A DNA stretch of 64,000 nt from positions 599,927 through 663,926 of the forward strand of contig NZ_JAGHQT010000001.1 of assembly GCF_017744155.1 (NCBI RefSeq). The letters are read 5' to 3'. Of this stretch, positions 8,743 through 17,170 are shown in pieces. Each line of letters opens with the position of its first letter. Position 1 is the stretch's first letter. The stretch is from Endozoicomonas sp. G2_1. GTDB lineage: Bacteria; Pseudomonadota; Gammaproteobacteria; Enterobacterales; Alteromonadaceae. Made by a program: the position numbers and the translations under genes. The notes beneath the pieces are model-generated. The model ran no database searches. It was not told where the DNA came from and was given only the letters and a program-made list of their open reading frames with translations.

Positions 8743-9285
8743 TTAGAGTTCAAAATCGCTAAAGTCTAATGTCTGATTATTGTCGAGGGAAGGTTGTGAA
8801 ACACTTTGACTGCTCGCAGCATCGGTTGTTAGTTGGCGGTCTGAATGATTATTCGAAGCGTCAGTTGTATTCGATTTCGCACTATTTATTGTATTGTTTT
8901 CTTGGCTTTTATTTGGGCTATTACTGATGTTTTTAGGGTGTTCTGGAGCTTGGTTTGGTTCAAACTTTGGCTCTAGCTTTGGTTCAAACTTTGGCTCTAG
9001 CTTTGGTTCAAACTTTGGCTCTAGCTTTGGTTCAAACTTTGACTCAAATAACGAGCCTTGCTGGTGTGCAGTTTCAACTGATTCAACTTTGGTTTTTATC
9101 AGCCCTTTTTTACGGCGAAAACGCTGCTGACAGCGTTTAATAACTTTCTGTTTATCATCGCTAGAATACTGTAGCCAAGTTTGACGCTCTTCACGCGTAC
9201 GCATACAGCCCAAACAATAACCTTTATCGTCTGACTGACAAATGCCAACACAAGGGCTTGGTACATCAAAAAACTCTAACTGCAT
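8743..9285 (-). CDS. DUF1289 protein with repetitive C-terminal tail
   Basis: The first 55 residues are a DUF1289 domain: SPCVGICQSDD, YCLGCMRTREER and W, with four Cys (CxxxC and CxxC) that probably bind metal, then a basic stretch QQRFRRKK. Most DUF1289 proteins stop soon after this. Here a tail of more than 100 residues follows, with a repeated KLEPKFEP unit (about residues 75-110) encoded by a 24-bp tandem repeat, and then Asn/Ser/Gln-rich sequence. The tail is probably disordered. Function unknown. It lies downstream of sulP, separated from it by a terminator. Confidence 0.85.
   Translation of the reverse strand: MQLEFFDVPSPCVGICQSDDKGYCLGCMRTREERQTWLQYSSDDKQKVIKRCQQRFRRKKGLIKTKVESVETAHQQGSLFESKFEPKLEPKFEPKLEPKFEPKLEPKFEPNQAPEHPKNISNSPNKSQENNTINSAKSNTTDASNNHSDRQLTTDAASSQSVSQPSLDNNQTLDFSDFEL
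8957..9040. repeat. 24-bp tandem repeat inside the DUF1289 gene
   Basis: Three exact copies of a 24-bp unit (8957-8980, 8981-9004, 9005-9028) and a partial fourth (9029-9040). Since 24 is a multiple of three, copy-number change would add or remove eight residues without breaking the frame. Confidence 0.9.
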
Positions 9286-9378
9286 CGCAATACGCTTACT
9301 CGAATCGTTTTATTCTAGGTCGTGATAATTTTCTCTACGTTACTAACATTTGTTGGCAACTACAATTTATAGCGCCAT

Positions 9379-9415
9379 AAAAAAAGGCATTATTCAGTAT
9401 AACCTGACTAATGCC
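9379..9415 (-). terminator. Rho-independent terminator of sulP
   Basis: On the minus strand a 12-bp stem with one wobble position (GGCATTAGTCAG-type / CTGAATAATGCC) and a 6-nt loop, followed by a run of seven T. Confidence 0.85.
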
Positions 9416-9459
9416 CTTTATCATTCAGCGTTAACGCCAAAAAATTTGCGCTACTTTTA

Positions 9460-11016
9460 TTAACCTAGCTTATCCGTTGCAATGTGATAATCAGGATCTT
9501 CAATCACATTCACTTCAACTAAGTCACCCGCTTTTGATAACAACTGACGGCATTCATTGCTCAAGTGTTTTAAATGCAAGGTTTTACCGCGAGTTAAATA
9601 ACGCTCAGCCAAAGTATCAATGGCTTCAATCGCCGAGTGATCTGCAACGCGAGAATTTCTAAATTCAACGATGACATCATCGCTGTCATTGTCCATATCA
9701 AACTGCTCTAAAAAGTGTGATACTGAACCGAAAAACAATGGGCCGCTGACATCGTAAACCGTTGAGCCATTTGCATCTGTTGAGCGACTAACGACAACGT
9801 GCTTGGCGTGTTCCCATGCAAATACTAACGCAGAAACAATCACGCCAACAACAACTGCAACCGCAAGGTCAGTCGCAACCGTAACACCTGATACTAAGGC
9901 GATAACAAAGGCATCAGCTTTTGGTACTTTGCGCATAATGCGGAAGCTCGACCATTCAAAAGTGCCGATGACAACAATAAACATCACACCAACAAGCGCC
10001 GCTAATGGAATTTGTTCAATCAAGCCAGAGGCGAATAGGATAAAGCCTAGTAATGCAACCGCTGCCGTGATACCCGATAAGCGACCGCGACCACCAGAAT
10101 TTACGTTGATCATCGATTGACCAATCATGGCACAACCACCCATACCACCAAAGAAACCGTTAACTGTATTAGCGGCACCTTGCGCGATACACTCTTTATT
10201 ACCTCGGCCGCGAGTACCGGTTAACTCATCAATCAAGGTCAGTGTTAACAACGACTCAATTAAACCAATCGCCGCTAAGACTATGGCAAATGGGAAAATA
10301 ATTTTCAGTGTTTCTAAGTTAAACGGTACGGCAGGGATAGCAAACTGAGGTAAGCCACCAGCAATCGATGCGGCCGGGTCGTTGGTCATATCGCGAACAA
10401 AATCAACAACCGTGCGCGCATCTAGACCTAAGCTCTGTACCAGTACTGTAACGACAACAATCGCGACCAATGACGATGGTACCGCTTTAGTTAATTTAGG
10501 TAAAAAGTGAATAATTGCCATTGTTAAGGCGATTAACCCCAACATGGTAAACAGTTGATTGCCCTGCATCCAAACCAGCTCACCAGCGTCGTTTGTAACT
10601 TTAAATTGGCCTAGTTGGGCTAGGAAAATAACAATGGCCAAGCCATTAACAAAACCTAACATGACCGGGTGTGGCACCAGCCGGATAAATTTACCAAGTT
10701 TAAAAATACCCGCCAGTATTTGTAGTATCCCGGTTAACACGACGGTAGCAAATAAGTATTGCACCCCGTGCAGCGCAACTAAACTGACCATCACCACCGC
10801 CATTGCGCCCGTTGCACCAGAAATCATACCTGGGCGACCACCAAAGGCAGCAGTAATTAAACCAACCATAAAGGCGGCGTATAAACCGACTAATGGCTCA
10901 ACACCAGCAACAAAAGCGAAAGCAACCGCTTCTGGTACCAAGGCCAAGGCCACAGTTAAACCCGATAAAACATCGTTTTTCAGGCTTGCGACTTTACTCG
11001 CATGTAATTCAAACAT
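9460..11016 (-). CDS. SulP family inorganic anion transporter with STAS domain
   Basis: A 518-residue inner-membrane protein. The N-terminal part has the SulP signature ([20 protein letters not shown], about 20-39) and about 12 hydrophobic segments through residue 405. The last 100 residues form a cytoplasmic STAS domain ([16 protein letters not shown] then [19 protein letters not shown]). Family members carry sulfate, bicarbonate or other anions, often with Na+ or H+. The short, compact STAS domain fits the bacterial bicarbonate/sulfate group, but the substrate is not certain. It is transcribed alone: a terminator follows and the GntR gene upstream is more than 140 bp away. Confidence 0.9.
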   Translation of the reverse strand: MFELHASKVASLKNDVLSGLTVALALVPEAVAFAFVAGVEPLVGLYAAFMVGLITAAFGGRPGMISGATGAMAVVMVSLVALHGVQYLFATVVLTGILQILAGIFKLGKFIRLVPHPVMLGFVNGLAIVIFLAQLGQFKVTNDAGELVWMQGNQLFTMLGLIALTMAIIHFLPKLTKAVPSSLVAIVVVTVLVQSLGLDARTVVDFVRDMTNDPAASIAGGLPQFAIPAVPFNLETLKIIFPFAIVLAAIGLIESLLTLTLIDELTGTRGRGNKECIAQGAANTVNGFFGGMGGCAMIGQSMINVNSGGRGRLSGITAAVALLGFILFASGLIEQIPLAALVGVMFIVVIGTFEWSSFRIMRKVPKADAFVIALVSGVTVATDLAVAVVVGVIVSALVFAWEHAKHVVVSRSTDANGSTVYDVSGPLFFGSVSHFLEQFDMDNDSDDVIVEFRNSRVADHSAIEAIDTLAERYLTRGKTLHLKHLSNECRQLLSKAGDLVEVNVIEDPDYHIATDKLG

Positions 11017-11159
11017 TAGTGTCTCACGTATCGTATGCCCACAACGGGCGAGAGGGAAAAGCAGCGCGCGATAGTACAGATATTCAACAAAAAAGTCAAT
11101 TGAGCACTGCTAGTGAAAAACGCTAGAAATGAGATAAGACAATGAAAAATAGCAATAAA

Positions 11160-11819
11160 TTAAGACTGACGGCCAAGTAAGAACAATTTAATTTGATCGC
11201 GGCTATTAAGAATATGACGCTTTAGCACGTCCACGGCATCGGCAACACGCCTAGCTTTACACAAGTTGAGTAATTGTGTGTGTTCAGAATCAGCTTTTGA
11301 AATGCCGCCAGCCCATAACAAATGAATGCGAATATAGCGATCAGCACTGCGATTTAAGCGATTAACCAAATCTTGTGTTTGCGGCAAATTAGCACCTGAA
11401 TACAAGCAATTGTGATAATTGTAATTGAGCTCACTCCAAGTATTAGCGGCGTTTTCCTTACCCAGCGCATTGTCTAATTGCCCCAGTAATAACTCAGCTT
11501 GCTTAAAGCTCGCTTCGGTCATGTGAGGAATTGAAGCGGCGAGCAACTTCGACTCTAACAACGCCCTTAGCTCAAATAGCTCATCCACTTGGTGAGCGTC
11601 GAGTTTAGTCGCGGTCGCTCCTTTATGTGCTTCAAAGGTCACTAAACCTTCAGACTCTAATTGCAGTAACGCTTCGCGCACCGGAATACGGCTAACGTTG
11701 TGGGCGCGAGCAAGTGCGGTTTGGCGCAATGGTTGCCCGGCCTTTATCTCACCAGTGAGGATTTTTTCACGAATGCTATCAACAACAAACTCTGTCAGGG
11801 TTCTGTGTTCAACCGTCAC
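11160..11819 (-). CDS. GntR family transcriptional regulator, FCD (FadR-like) subfamily
   Basis: A 219-residue regulator. Residues 5-70 are the winged helix-turn-helix (IREKILTGEIKAGQPLRQTALARAHNVSRIPVREALLQLESEGLV). Residues 80-210 are an all-helical FCD ligand domain with conserved Glu/Arg (LFELRALLESKLL) and His residues (NYNYHNCLY) that usually bind a metal. These proteins sense organic acids. It follows a histidine kinase gene by 20 bp on the same strand, so the pair is probably one operon. The target is unknown; the sulP gene downstream is a candidate by position only. Confidence 0.9.
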   Translation of the reverse strand: MTVEHRTLTEFVVDSIREKILTGEIKAGQPLRQTALARAHNVSRIPVREALLQLESEGLVTFEAHKGATATKLDAHQVDELFELRALLESKLLAASIPHMTEASFKQAELLLGQLDNALGKENAANTWSELNYNYHNCLYSGANLPQTQDLVNRLNRSADRYIRIHLLWAGGISKADSEHTQLLNLCKARRVADAVDVLKRHILNSRDQIKLFLLGRQS

Positions 11820-11839
11820 AACACGAGTTCCAGAGCCAA

Positions 11840-13393
11840 TTAAGACTTGGCAAGCGGTACAATGACTTTAAAGGCACAGCCGTGCTCAACATCAAGGCAT
11901 TTTATCGTGCCGCCAAGCTTACTGCTGACTAAGTTGAAAACGATATTTAAGCCAAGTCCTGAACCACCTTGCCCGCGTTTTGTGGTAACAAAGGGATCAA
12001 AGATATGCTTTTTAATCTCAGCGCTAATCCCTTTGCCGTCGTCTTGGTAATCAAGTACCAAATGATGTTCTTGTTGGCTAAAGGCAATTTTAATATTGCC
12101 GCCTTCTCTGCCATCAAAGCCATGAATATGGGAGTTCATCAAGAAATTGGTCAATATTTGGTTCCAAGCACTTGGGAAAGTCACCAAGTTGAGATCTTCA
12201 TCAACCTCAATGTCGAGCTGATAGTTTTTGCGCTTAAACAAGGTTTTAACGGTATTTACAACATCGTAAACGTGACGAGCCAAATTGATTTCTAGTTCTG
12301 GGTCGGTGTGTTGTTCAACTGCCACCGACTTAAAGCCGCGAATTAACTCAACTGCTTTGTTTAAGCTGCGTTCAATAATTTGCTCATATTCAACCAACAG
12401 GGATAAGGTATTGGTAAGCTCTTTTTTGGTTAGTTTTTCACTGTCGACTAAATGAGTTAAATGGTCGACTTTTTCTTTTAGTGCGGTAATTGAGGTCACG
12501 CAAATGCCCAATGGCGTATTGACCTCATGGGCGACACCCGCCACCAATTGGCCAAGCGAAGCCATTTTTTCTGACTGCACTAACTGATCTTTGGCGAGGG
12601 TTAAATCATCTAACGAGCGCTGTAACTGCTTGTTGCTATCTTCAAGCTCAGCCGTGCGTTGATAAACTTTGATTTCTAAATCACCATTGAGTTGAATTAA
12701 CGCGTTTTCGGCTTCTTCTAGCTTAACAATGTCATTTTTAAGTGCTAAGCGCATCGCGTTAATGGCATCAACTAATTGATCAAGTTCATCTTTTTGTACT
12801 GGTCTGCCGTCGAGTACTAACTCTTCGGTGAGTGTTTCACTCGATAGGCGTTGTGAGTAATTGGTAATGCGATAGATATGGCGAGTAATGAGCCAGTGGA
12901 CAACAACAATAATACACAAGGCAACCAAAAAGGTTTTTACGATTTCTGTGACAACGATAAAGCCGCCGCGCTGTTTGAGTTGCTGATAAATATCGTTATA
13001 GCTAGCGTAAACGGTGAGCAAACCAATTTCATTCTCGCCGTAAACAATTGGGTAATTGCGAACTTTTTCCGCGATTACCGCGCTGTCACCCACTTGGTAA
13101 CTGTTGCCAAACTCGGTTGTGACCCGAGCAAATTCAATATCGGGTAAGTTAACAATCCCTTGAATTTGCTGCTGCACCAATGCCTCGTTGAAATCCCACA
13201 AACTGGTTGAGATCGACTCAATGTAAGAGGTTTCGATATTGTCGAAGCGCTGTTCAAGCTGTGCTACTTTGTCGGTAAAATCAACGTACAAGCGCGTTGC
13301 TACCGCGATCACCGAGACCACTGAGCTACACAAAATAATGTAAATCAATACTCGACGCGCTAATTTGTTATTAAATGAGAACACACCAGCCAT
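11840..13393 (-). CDS. Membrane sensor histidine kinase
   Basis: 517 residues: transmembrane helix about 15-34, a small periplasmic sensor domain about 35-145, a second helix about 146-168, a HAMP-like linker and a coiled coil (about 220-275), a HisKA domain with the phosphorylated His at 289 (GVAHEVNTPLG), and an HATPase domain with N-box (NSHIHGF), DDGKGI and GGSGLGLNIV. The coiled coil plus EVNTPLG H-box is common in orphan kinases of marine gammaproteobacteria. No response regulator lies beside it; the next gene is a GntR regulator. The cognate partner is therefore unknown. Confidence 0.9.
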   Translation of the reverse strand: MAGVFSFNNKLARRVLIYIILCSSVVSVIAVATRLYVDFTDKVAQLEQRFDNIETSYIESISTSLWDFNEALVQQQIQGIVNLPDIEFARVTTEFGNSYQVGDSAVIAEKVRNYPIVYGENEIGLLTVYASYNDIYQQLKQRGGFIVVTEIVKTFLVALCIIVVVHWLITRHIYRITNYSQRLSSETLTEELVLDGRPVQKDELDQLVDAINAMRLALKNDIVKLEEAENALIQLNGDLEIKVYQRTAELEDSNKQLQRSLDDLTLAKDQLVQSEKMASLGQLVAGVAHEVNTPLGICVTSITALKEKVDHLTHLVDSEKLTKKELTNTLSLLVEYEQIIERSLNKAVELIRGFKSVAVEQHTDPELEINLARHVYDVVNTVKTLFKRKNYQLDIEVDEDLNLVTFPSAWNQILTNFLMNSHIHGFDGREGGNIKIAFSQQEHHLVLDYQDDGKGISAEIKKHIFDPFVTTKRGQGGSGLGLNIVFNLVSSKLGGTIKCLDVEHGCAFKVIVPLAKS

Positions 13394-13626
13394 ATGTTTT
13401 AATTAACGTCCGTCCGCACAGCGTAGAAGATCCAGAATGCCCCATTAAATGCTGCACCTATATTAAAGTCAACTATTCAATAAAAAATTCTTAAATTAGA
13501 TAGACCTATTAACATGACGAGACGGTCATTATTTGAAATTCCGCGTCCGATTTTCGCTAGTCCACTACCGCGATATCTTCTACTATTAAACGACATCGAC
13601 AATTTAAAACGCGAACTAAAAATACT

Positions 13627-15246
13627 GTGACTAATAGCTCAACTTCCAACTCAGCAATCGATAGCCAAGCTCAACCACTCGTTCGCGCTACCTGTCACAA
13701 AGCGCGAATGAGCAAAGATGCTCGATTTGATGGCCAGTTTTTTACCGCAGTGATCACAACTGGTATTTTTTGTCGGCCTATTTGCCCGGCTAAACCACCC
13801 AACGAAGAAAATGTTCGTTACTTAAAAACAGCCGTTGAAGCATTGGAACAAGGTTTTGCGCCATGCAAGCGTTGCTTTCCTGAACTTGCCCCAGAACAAA
13901 GATTACAAAATCATCAACATTCGCTATTTGAAGCCTTGGCAAATGCACAAGGACAAATACAACTAGCTGCAGCACATCACAACTTGAGTGAACGTCAATA
14001 CCGTCGCCAGTTCATTTCAGCCTTTGGCGTTAGTCCTAATCAATACTGGCAAAAACATCGCGTGTTAACCGCGTTAAAATTGCTGCGTAGTTCAAATTTA
14101 TCTATTACCCAAATCTGCTATATCTCCGGCTTTCACAGCGTTCGGCGATTTAATGAGGTTATCAAGCAAACGTATCATCAACCACCTAAGCAATTAAAAA
14201 TAAATCAAACACCAGCACTTAATACGATTGCAATAGAGCTTAGTTATCGGCCGCCGTTTGACTGGCCATTAATGTTATCGTTTTTCAAGTTACGTGCGTT
14301 ACCTTCAGTAGAGCAAATAACCGAGCAGTATTACGCACGAGTATTCGATTTAAACGAGGCCCGTGGCTGGTTTAAGGTTAGCCAGATAGTGGGCCAAGAC
14401 AAGCTATTATTAGAAATATCAGCTGATCAACAGACATTGCTAAAGCCACTTACCGTGCCCGACATTATTCGACGCGTGCGAGTAATGTTCGATCTCGATG
14501 CCGACATGCGTCATATTCACAGTACCTTAGGCCAAACTCCATTGCTGGCAAAAGTGATCAAACAAGTGCCGGGGTTAAGACTACCCGGTAGTTGGGATAT
14601 TTTTGAATTTTCAGTGCGTGCTATTTTAGGGCAACAAGTATCGGTAAATGCTGCAACCACATTAGCTGAAAGAATAGCTCAGCGTTATGGCCAAACTGCC
14701 CCAGAAAACCCATTTGGCCTGACTCACTTATTTCCAACAATTAGTGAACTTTTAATAAATGCAAAACTCACGGAAGTACAAGAGCCCTCAGAAGAAAAAG
14801 AGCCTTTAGCTGTCAAAGAGCCCTCAGCACAAAAACAGTCTTCAGTACTAAAACAGCCTTCATCAGTAAAAAGTGTTTCGTCGACCGACAAATCATATTC
14901 AGTGGTTGATTTTAGTAATATCGGTTTAACTCAGACAAGAGTAACAACCTTACAAACTTGGTGTCGGTTTTATCAAGACAACCAGCAATTGTTATCGCAA
15001 ACCACACCGTTATCTGAACTCAATGAAAAATTGTCAGCACTCAAAGGCATTGGCCCATGGACGATAAATTATATCGCAATGCGCGGTTTGAGCTACCCAG
15101 ATGCCTTCCCCAGTGCTGACTTAGGCGTAATTAAGGCGCTAACCATCAAGGGTAAAAAGCCAACTAATAAAGCCATATTAAGCCAAGCTCAAGCTTGGCA
15201 ACCGTGGCGAGCATACGCAACTTTGTACTTGTGGCAAAGCCTATAG
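13627..15246 (+). CDS. alkA: Ada-AraC-AlkA fusion: DNA-3-methyladenine glycosylase II
   Basis: A 539-residue three-part repair protein. Residues 20-90 form the Ada zinc domain (Cys49, Cys53, Cys80, Cys83; FCRPICP and CKRC), where Cys49 could accept methyl groups from DNA phosphotriesters. Residues 90-190 form an AraC helix-turn-helix (LSERQYRRQF, ITQICYISGFHSVRRF). Residues 200-539 are AlkA glycosylase with the HhH-GPD region (LKGIGPWTINYIAMR) and catalytic Asp at about 498 (PSADLG). A Ser/Glu/Lys/Gln-rich insert of about 40 residues (near 380-420) splits the glycosylase domain. The GTG start has no clear Shine-Dalgarno, but an internal ATG would cut into the zinc domain. The TAG stop is formed by a MITE insertion. 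Confidence 0.9.
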   Translation: MTNSSTSNSAIDSQAQPLVRATCHKARMSKDARFDGQFFTAVITTGIFCRPICPAKPPNEENVRYLKTAVEALEQGFAPCKRCFPELAPEQRLQNHQHSLFEALANAQGQIQLAAAHHNLSERQYRRQFISAFGVSPNQYWQKHRVLTALKLLRSSNLSITQICYISGFHSVRRFNEVIKQTYHQPPKQLKINQTPALNTIAIELSYRPPFDWPLMLSFFKLRALPSVEQITEQYYARVFDLNEARGWFKVSQIVGQDKLLLEISADQQTLLKPLTVPDIIRRVRVMFDLDADMRHIHSTLGQTPLLAKVIKQVPGLRLPGSWDIFEFSVRAILGQQVSVNAATTLAERIAQRYGQTAPENPFGLTHLFPTISELLINAKLTEVQEPSEEKEPLAVKEPSAQKQSSVLKQPSSVKSVSSTDKSYSVVDFSNIGLTQTRVTTLQTWCRFYQDNQQLLSQTTPLSELNEKLSALKGIGPWTINYIAMRGLSYPDAFPSADLGVIKALTIKGKKPTNKAILSQAQAWQPWRAYATLYLWQSL

Positions 15247-15510
15247 GGCGTGTTGAACTTTCAGAATTGTTTTTGCAGCAGCCTGTTTGGTTTTTATACA
15301 AGGCGGAGCAGATGTAGTGTAGTTGTTCTACATAAATCCTGCGACAACGCGGTAGCAAAGCCAAACGGGCGCTGCCCTGCGGGTTCATCTAAACGCTTCC
15401 TGCTCATTGTTGCTCGGTTTTTACATAGAACGACTATGCTACAGCCCGAGCGCCGCGATCAGAAAGCGTTTAGATAGAACAAAATTCAATTTCGAACGAT
15501 CAACACGCCC
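15246..15510. mobile_element. MITE-like non-autonomous element with TA target duplication
   Basis: A 265-bp element flanked by TA (15244-15245 and 15511-15512). The ends are imperfect inverted repeats of about 25 bp (GGGCGTGTTGA... and ...TCAACACGCCC). Inside is a second inverted pair (ATCTAAACGCTT / AAGCGTTTAGAT) and palindromic segments, so the transcript would fold strongly. The TA duplication suggests mobilisation by an IS630/mariner-type transposase; none is present. It lies between alkA and ogt. ORFs within it on either strand are not taken as genes. Confidence 0.75.
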
Positions 15511-15549
15511 TAATTATACTTTTTAAAAATAACCAAAGAGATTCAATCA

Positions 15550-16029
15550 ATGTTCTATTGTTACTACTTATCCCCAATGGGGGAAATTGCGATGGCAGGA
15601 GATGAAAATGGCTTAACTGCTTTGGCCTTTGTCGACGGTAAAGCGCCATTAGCTATTCAAGCTGACTGGCAACAGTCGACACACTGCTTTACAGAAGCTA
15701 TTGCGCAGCTCGACCAGTACTTTGCCGGCACAAGAAATGATTTTGATCTCAAACTAGCACCACGCGGTACAGCGTTTCAACAAGCTGTTTGGCGTGAACT
15801 AATGGCGATACCACATGGAGCTACCCGCAGTTACCAGCAACTTGCCAGTAATATTGGCAAGCCAAGTGCCGTGCGCGCGGTCGGTACTGCCAATGGTGCC
15901 AACCCAATTGCGATTATTATTCCTTGTCATCGTGTAATAGCCAGTAACGGCAAACTGTCGGGTTATGCGGGAGGTATCGGGCTAAAAGCCAAGCTGCTCA
16001 TGCTCGAGGGAGCGCACTTTAAGGTTTAA
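15550..16029 (+). CDS. ogt: Methylated-DNA--protein-cysteine S-methyltransferase (O6-methylguanine)
   Basis: A 159-residue suicide repair enzyme that moves the methyl group from O6-methylguanine to its own cysteine. The active site PCHRV is present with Cys at about 126. Family features are also visible: TAFQQAVWRELMAIPHG, the arginine finger region ATRSYQQLA, RAVGTANGANPI and SGYAGG. It was probably in one operon with the Ada-AlkA fusion: removing the inserted element leaves only about 36 bp between the two genes. The element may now weaken or alter ogt expression, for example by folding of the transcript. Confidence 0.93.
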   Translation: MFYCYYLSPMGEIAMAGDENGLTALAFVDGKAPLAIQADWQQSTHCFTEAIAQLDQYFAGTRNDFDLKLAPRGTAFQQAVWRELMAIPHGATRSYQQLASNIGKPSAVRAVGTANGANPIAIIIPCHRVIASNGKLSGYAGGIGLKAKLLMLEGAHFKV

Positions 16030-16066
16030 TGCGCACAGGAAATTCTCGGTCGGGCCATGTTAAAAG

Positions 16067-16393
16067 TTAAATCTGTACGACTATGCGCTCAATTTGGCTT
16101 TGGCGACGATCATTAGTTAAGCGTGAGTCAATAAAACGGCCGCGACTATTGCGCTGTTGCCTGCGGTCGATACCTGAGCGGCGTTCAACGAAAATATCTT
16201 CATTACTCGCTTGATTTTGCGGCGCAACAAATGAACCACGGGCGACGCTGTGCTCTGCTGTTTGTTCTGGCAAATCTTGTTGCTGAGCTTCTTGCTCGGC
16301 TTGCTGCTGCTGTTGGCGCTGACGTTTGTCTTTCATCGCTTGTTCAAACTTAACCCAGCGAGTATCTGCAACAAGTTCATTGTAAATATCCAT
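16067..16393 (-). CDS. Small uncharacterised protein with Gln-rich centre and RRSGIDRR motif
   Basis: A 108-residue cytoplasmic protein that I do not recognise. Its N-terminus (MDIYNELVADTRWVKFEQAM) is predicted helical. A Gln/Glu-rich segment follows (about 25-48). The C-terminal third has a repeated basic motif, ERRSGIDRRQQ and then DSRLTNDRRQS, seen in small proteins of marine gammaproteobacteria. There is no signal peptide or membrane segment. It is convergent with ogt, 37 bp away. Codon use looks like that of its neighbours. Confidence 0.7.
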   Translation of the reverse strand: MDIYNELVADTRWVKFEQAMKDKRQRQQQQQAEQEAQQQDLPEQTAEHSVARGSFVAPQNQASNEDIFVERRSGIDRRQQRNSRGRFIDSRLTNDRRQSQIERIVVQI

Positions 16394-16554
16394 TGCTACT
16401 CCGCGTTAACCAAAATTATAAGCTTACAAAGGCTCAATTGAACAATTTATCGACAACTGGCTAAAAAACTTTAACGATAGTTTCCTTAACTAGTAGCATT
16501 GCTCTGGCCAATTCAATAATATGGCGCCATTCCGTTAGCTCATGCGCAAGATAT

Positions 16555-16950
16555 ATGACTGTTTTTTTCGCTACCTTAGCCATTGTCATTCTTCTCTGGT
16601 TTAGTTGGCAATTGTTCCAAGCAAAACGCTTTACACGATTCAAAAAGCAAGTCAATGAAGAACTTAAGCCTAAAGTTATTGCTCACTTACGAGCACAACT
16701 TGAACAACAGCGCTGCGAGATCTACCCAAATACTGACAGCCATATCGAAGCGAGCATAGCTTATTGGAGTCAATACCCAGTGAGGATCGTCCAATTAGCT
16801 TTCGCTCAAAAGGTCATTGACCAGTCATGGCTAGAACAAACGGGTAACATTCGTCCATGCCAACATTTGTACCACGTACAACATCAGTTTAAAGCCGAAT
16901 TTAAGCTGCCCTTGTGGTCGGATCAAGAACTGTCGGATCAAGAGCTGTAA
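16555..16950 (+). CDS. Uncharacterised single-pass membrane protein
   Basis: 131 residues with one N-terminal transmembrane helix (about 3-19), a basic stop-transfer patch (QAKRFTRFKKQ) and a soluble helical domain. The composition is normal and the ORF is longer than any competing frame. I do not recognise a family. A minus-strand ORF at 16461-16655 overlaps it and is judged less likely. The DNA encoding the C-terminal SDQEL pair has a small direct repeat (GATCAAGAACTGTCG-like) and may vary. Confidence 0.6.
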   Translation: MTVFFATLAIVILLWFSWQLFQAKRFTRFKKQVNEELKPKVIAHLRAQLEQQRCEIYPNTDSHIEASIAYWSQYPVRIVQLAFAQKVIDQSWLEQTGNIRPCQHLYHVQHQFKAEFKLPLWSDQELSDQEL

Positions 16951-17090
16951 GTTCAAGAACATTCTGGCCAAGCTGACAGCGCACAAGGTAAGGATAACGA
17001 AAAAAGTATTTAGCAAGCGTTGAACAAATGCTAGATAAGTAAATAAGTCCACTTACAACTGTGTGCAAGCGACAATTATATTTAACGATA

Positions 17091-17126
17091 AAAAAACGGC
17101 CTGAGTATAGTAACTCAAGCCGTTTT
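17091..17126 (-). terminator. Terminator after trmB, bidirectional
   Basis: A 14-bp stem with one wobble (AAAACGGC...GAGT / ACTC...GCCGTTTT), a 6-nt loop, and a T-run on the minus strand from the flanking A tract. It can serve trmB and the convergent small membrane-protein gene. Confidence 0.8.
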
Positions 17127-17170
17127 AGCATTTGTGCTGCTTATCAGCAGCAAAAACTATCTATTTAACG

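Noticed and set aside
8957..9040. CRISPR-like array from the 24-bp repeats
   Set aside because: The units are directly abutting with no spacers and lie in frame in a coding gene; this is a minisatellite.
13601..13615. Ada-box-like AATT-N6-GCGA just before the Ada-AlkA fusion gene
   Set aside because: The B-box has a mismatch (GCGA for GCAA) and the site is only 12-26 nt before the start codon, too close for a site that activates from the -35 region; too weak to call.
15164..15477. ORFs of 74 and 75 codons on both strands of the MITE region
   Set aside because: They lie in the repeat element, contain its inverted repeats and have no start signals or family features; they are products of the element's sequence.
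16461..16655. Minus-strand ORF of 64 codons overlapping the small membrane-protein gene
   Set aside because: It is antisense to a better ORF with a membrane helix and has no support.
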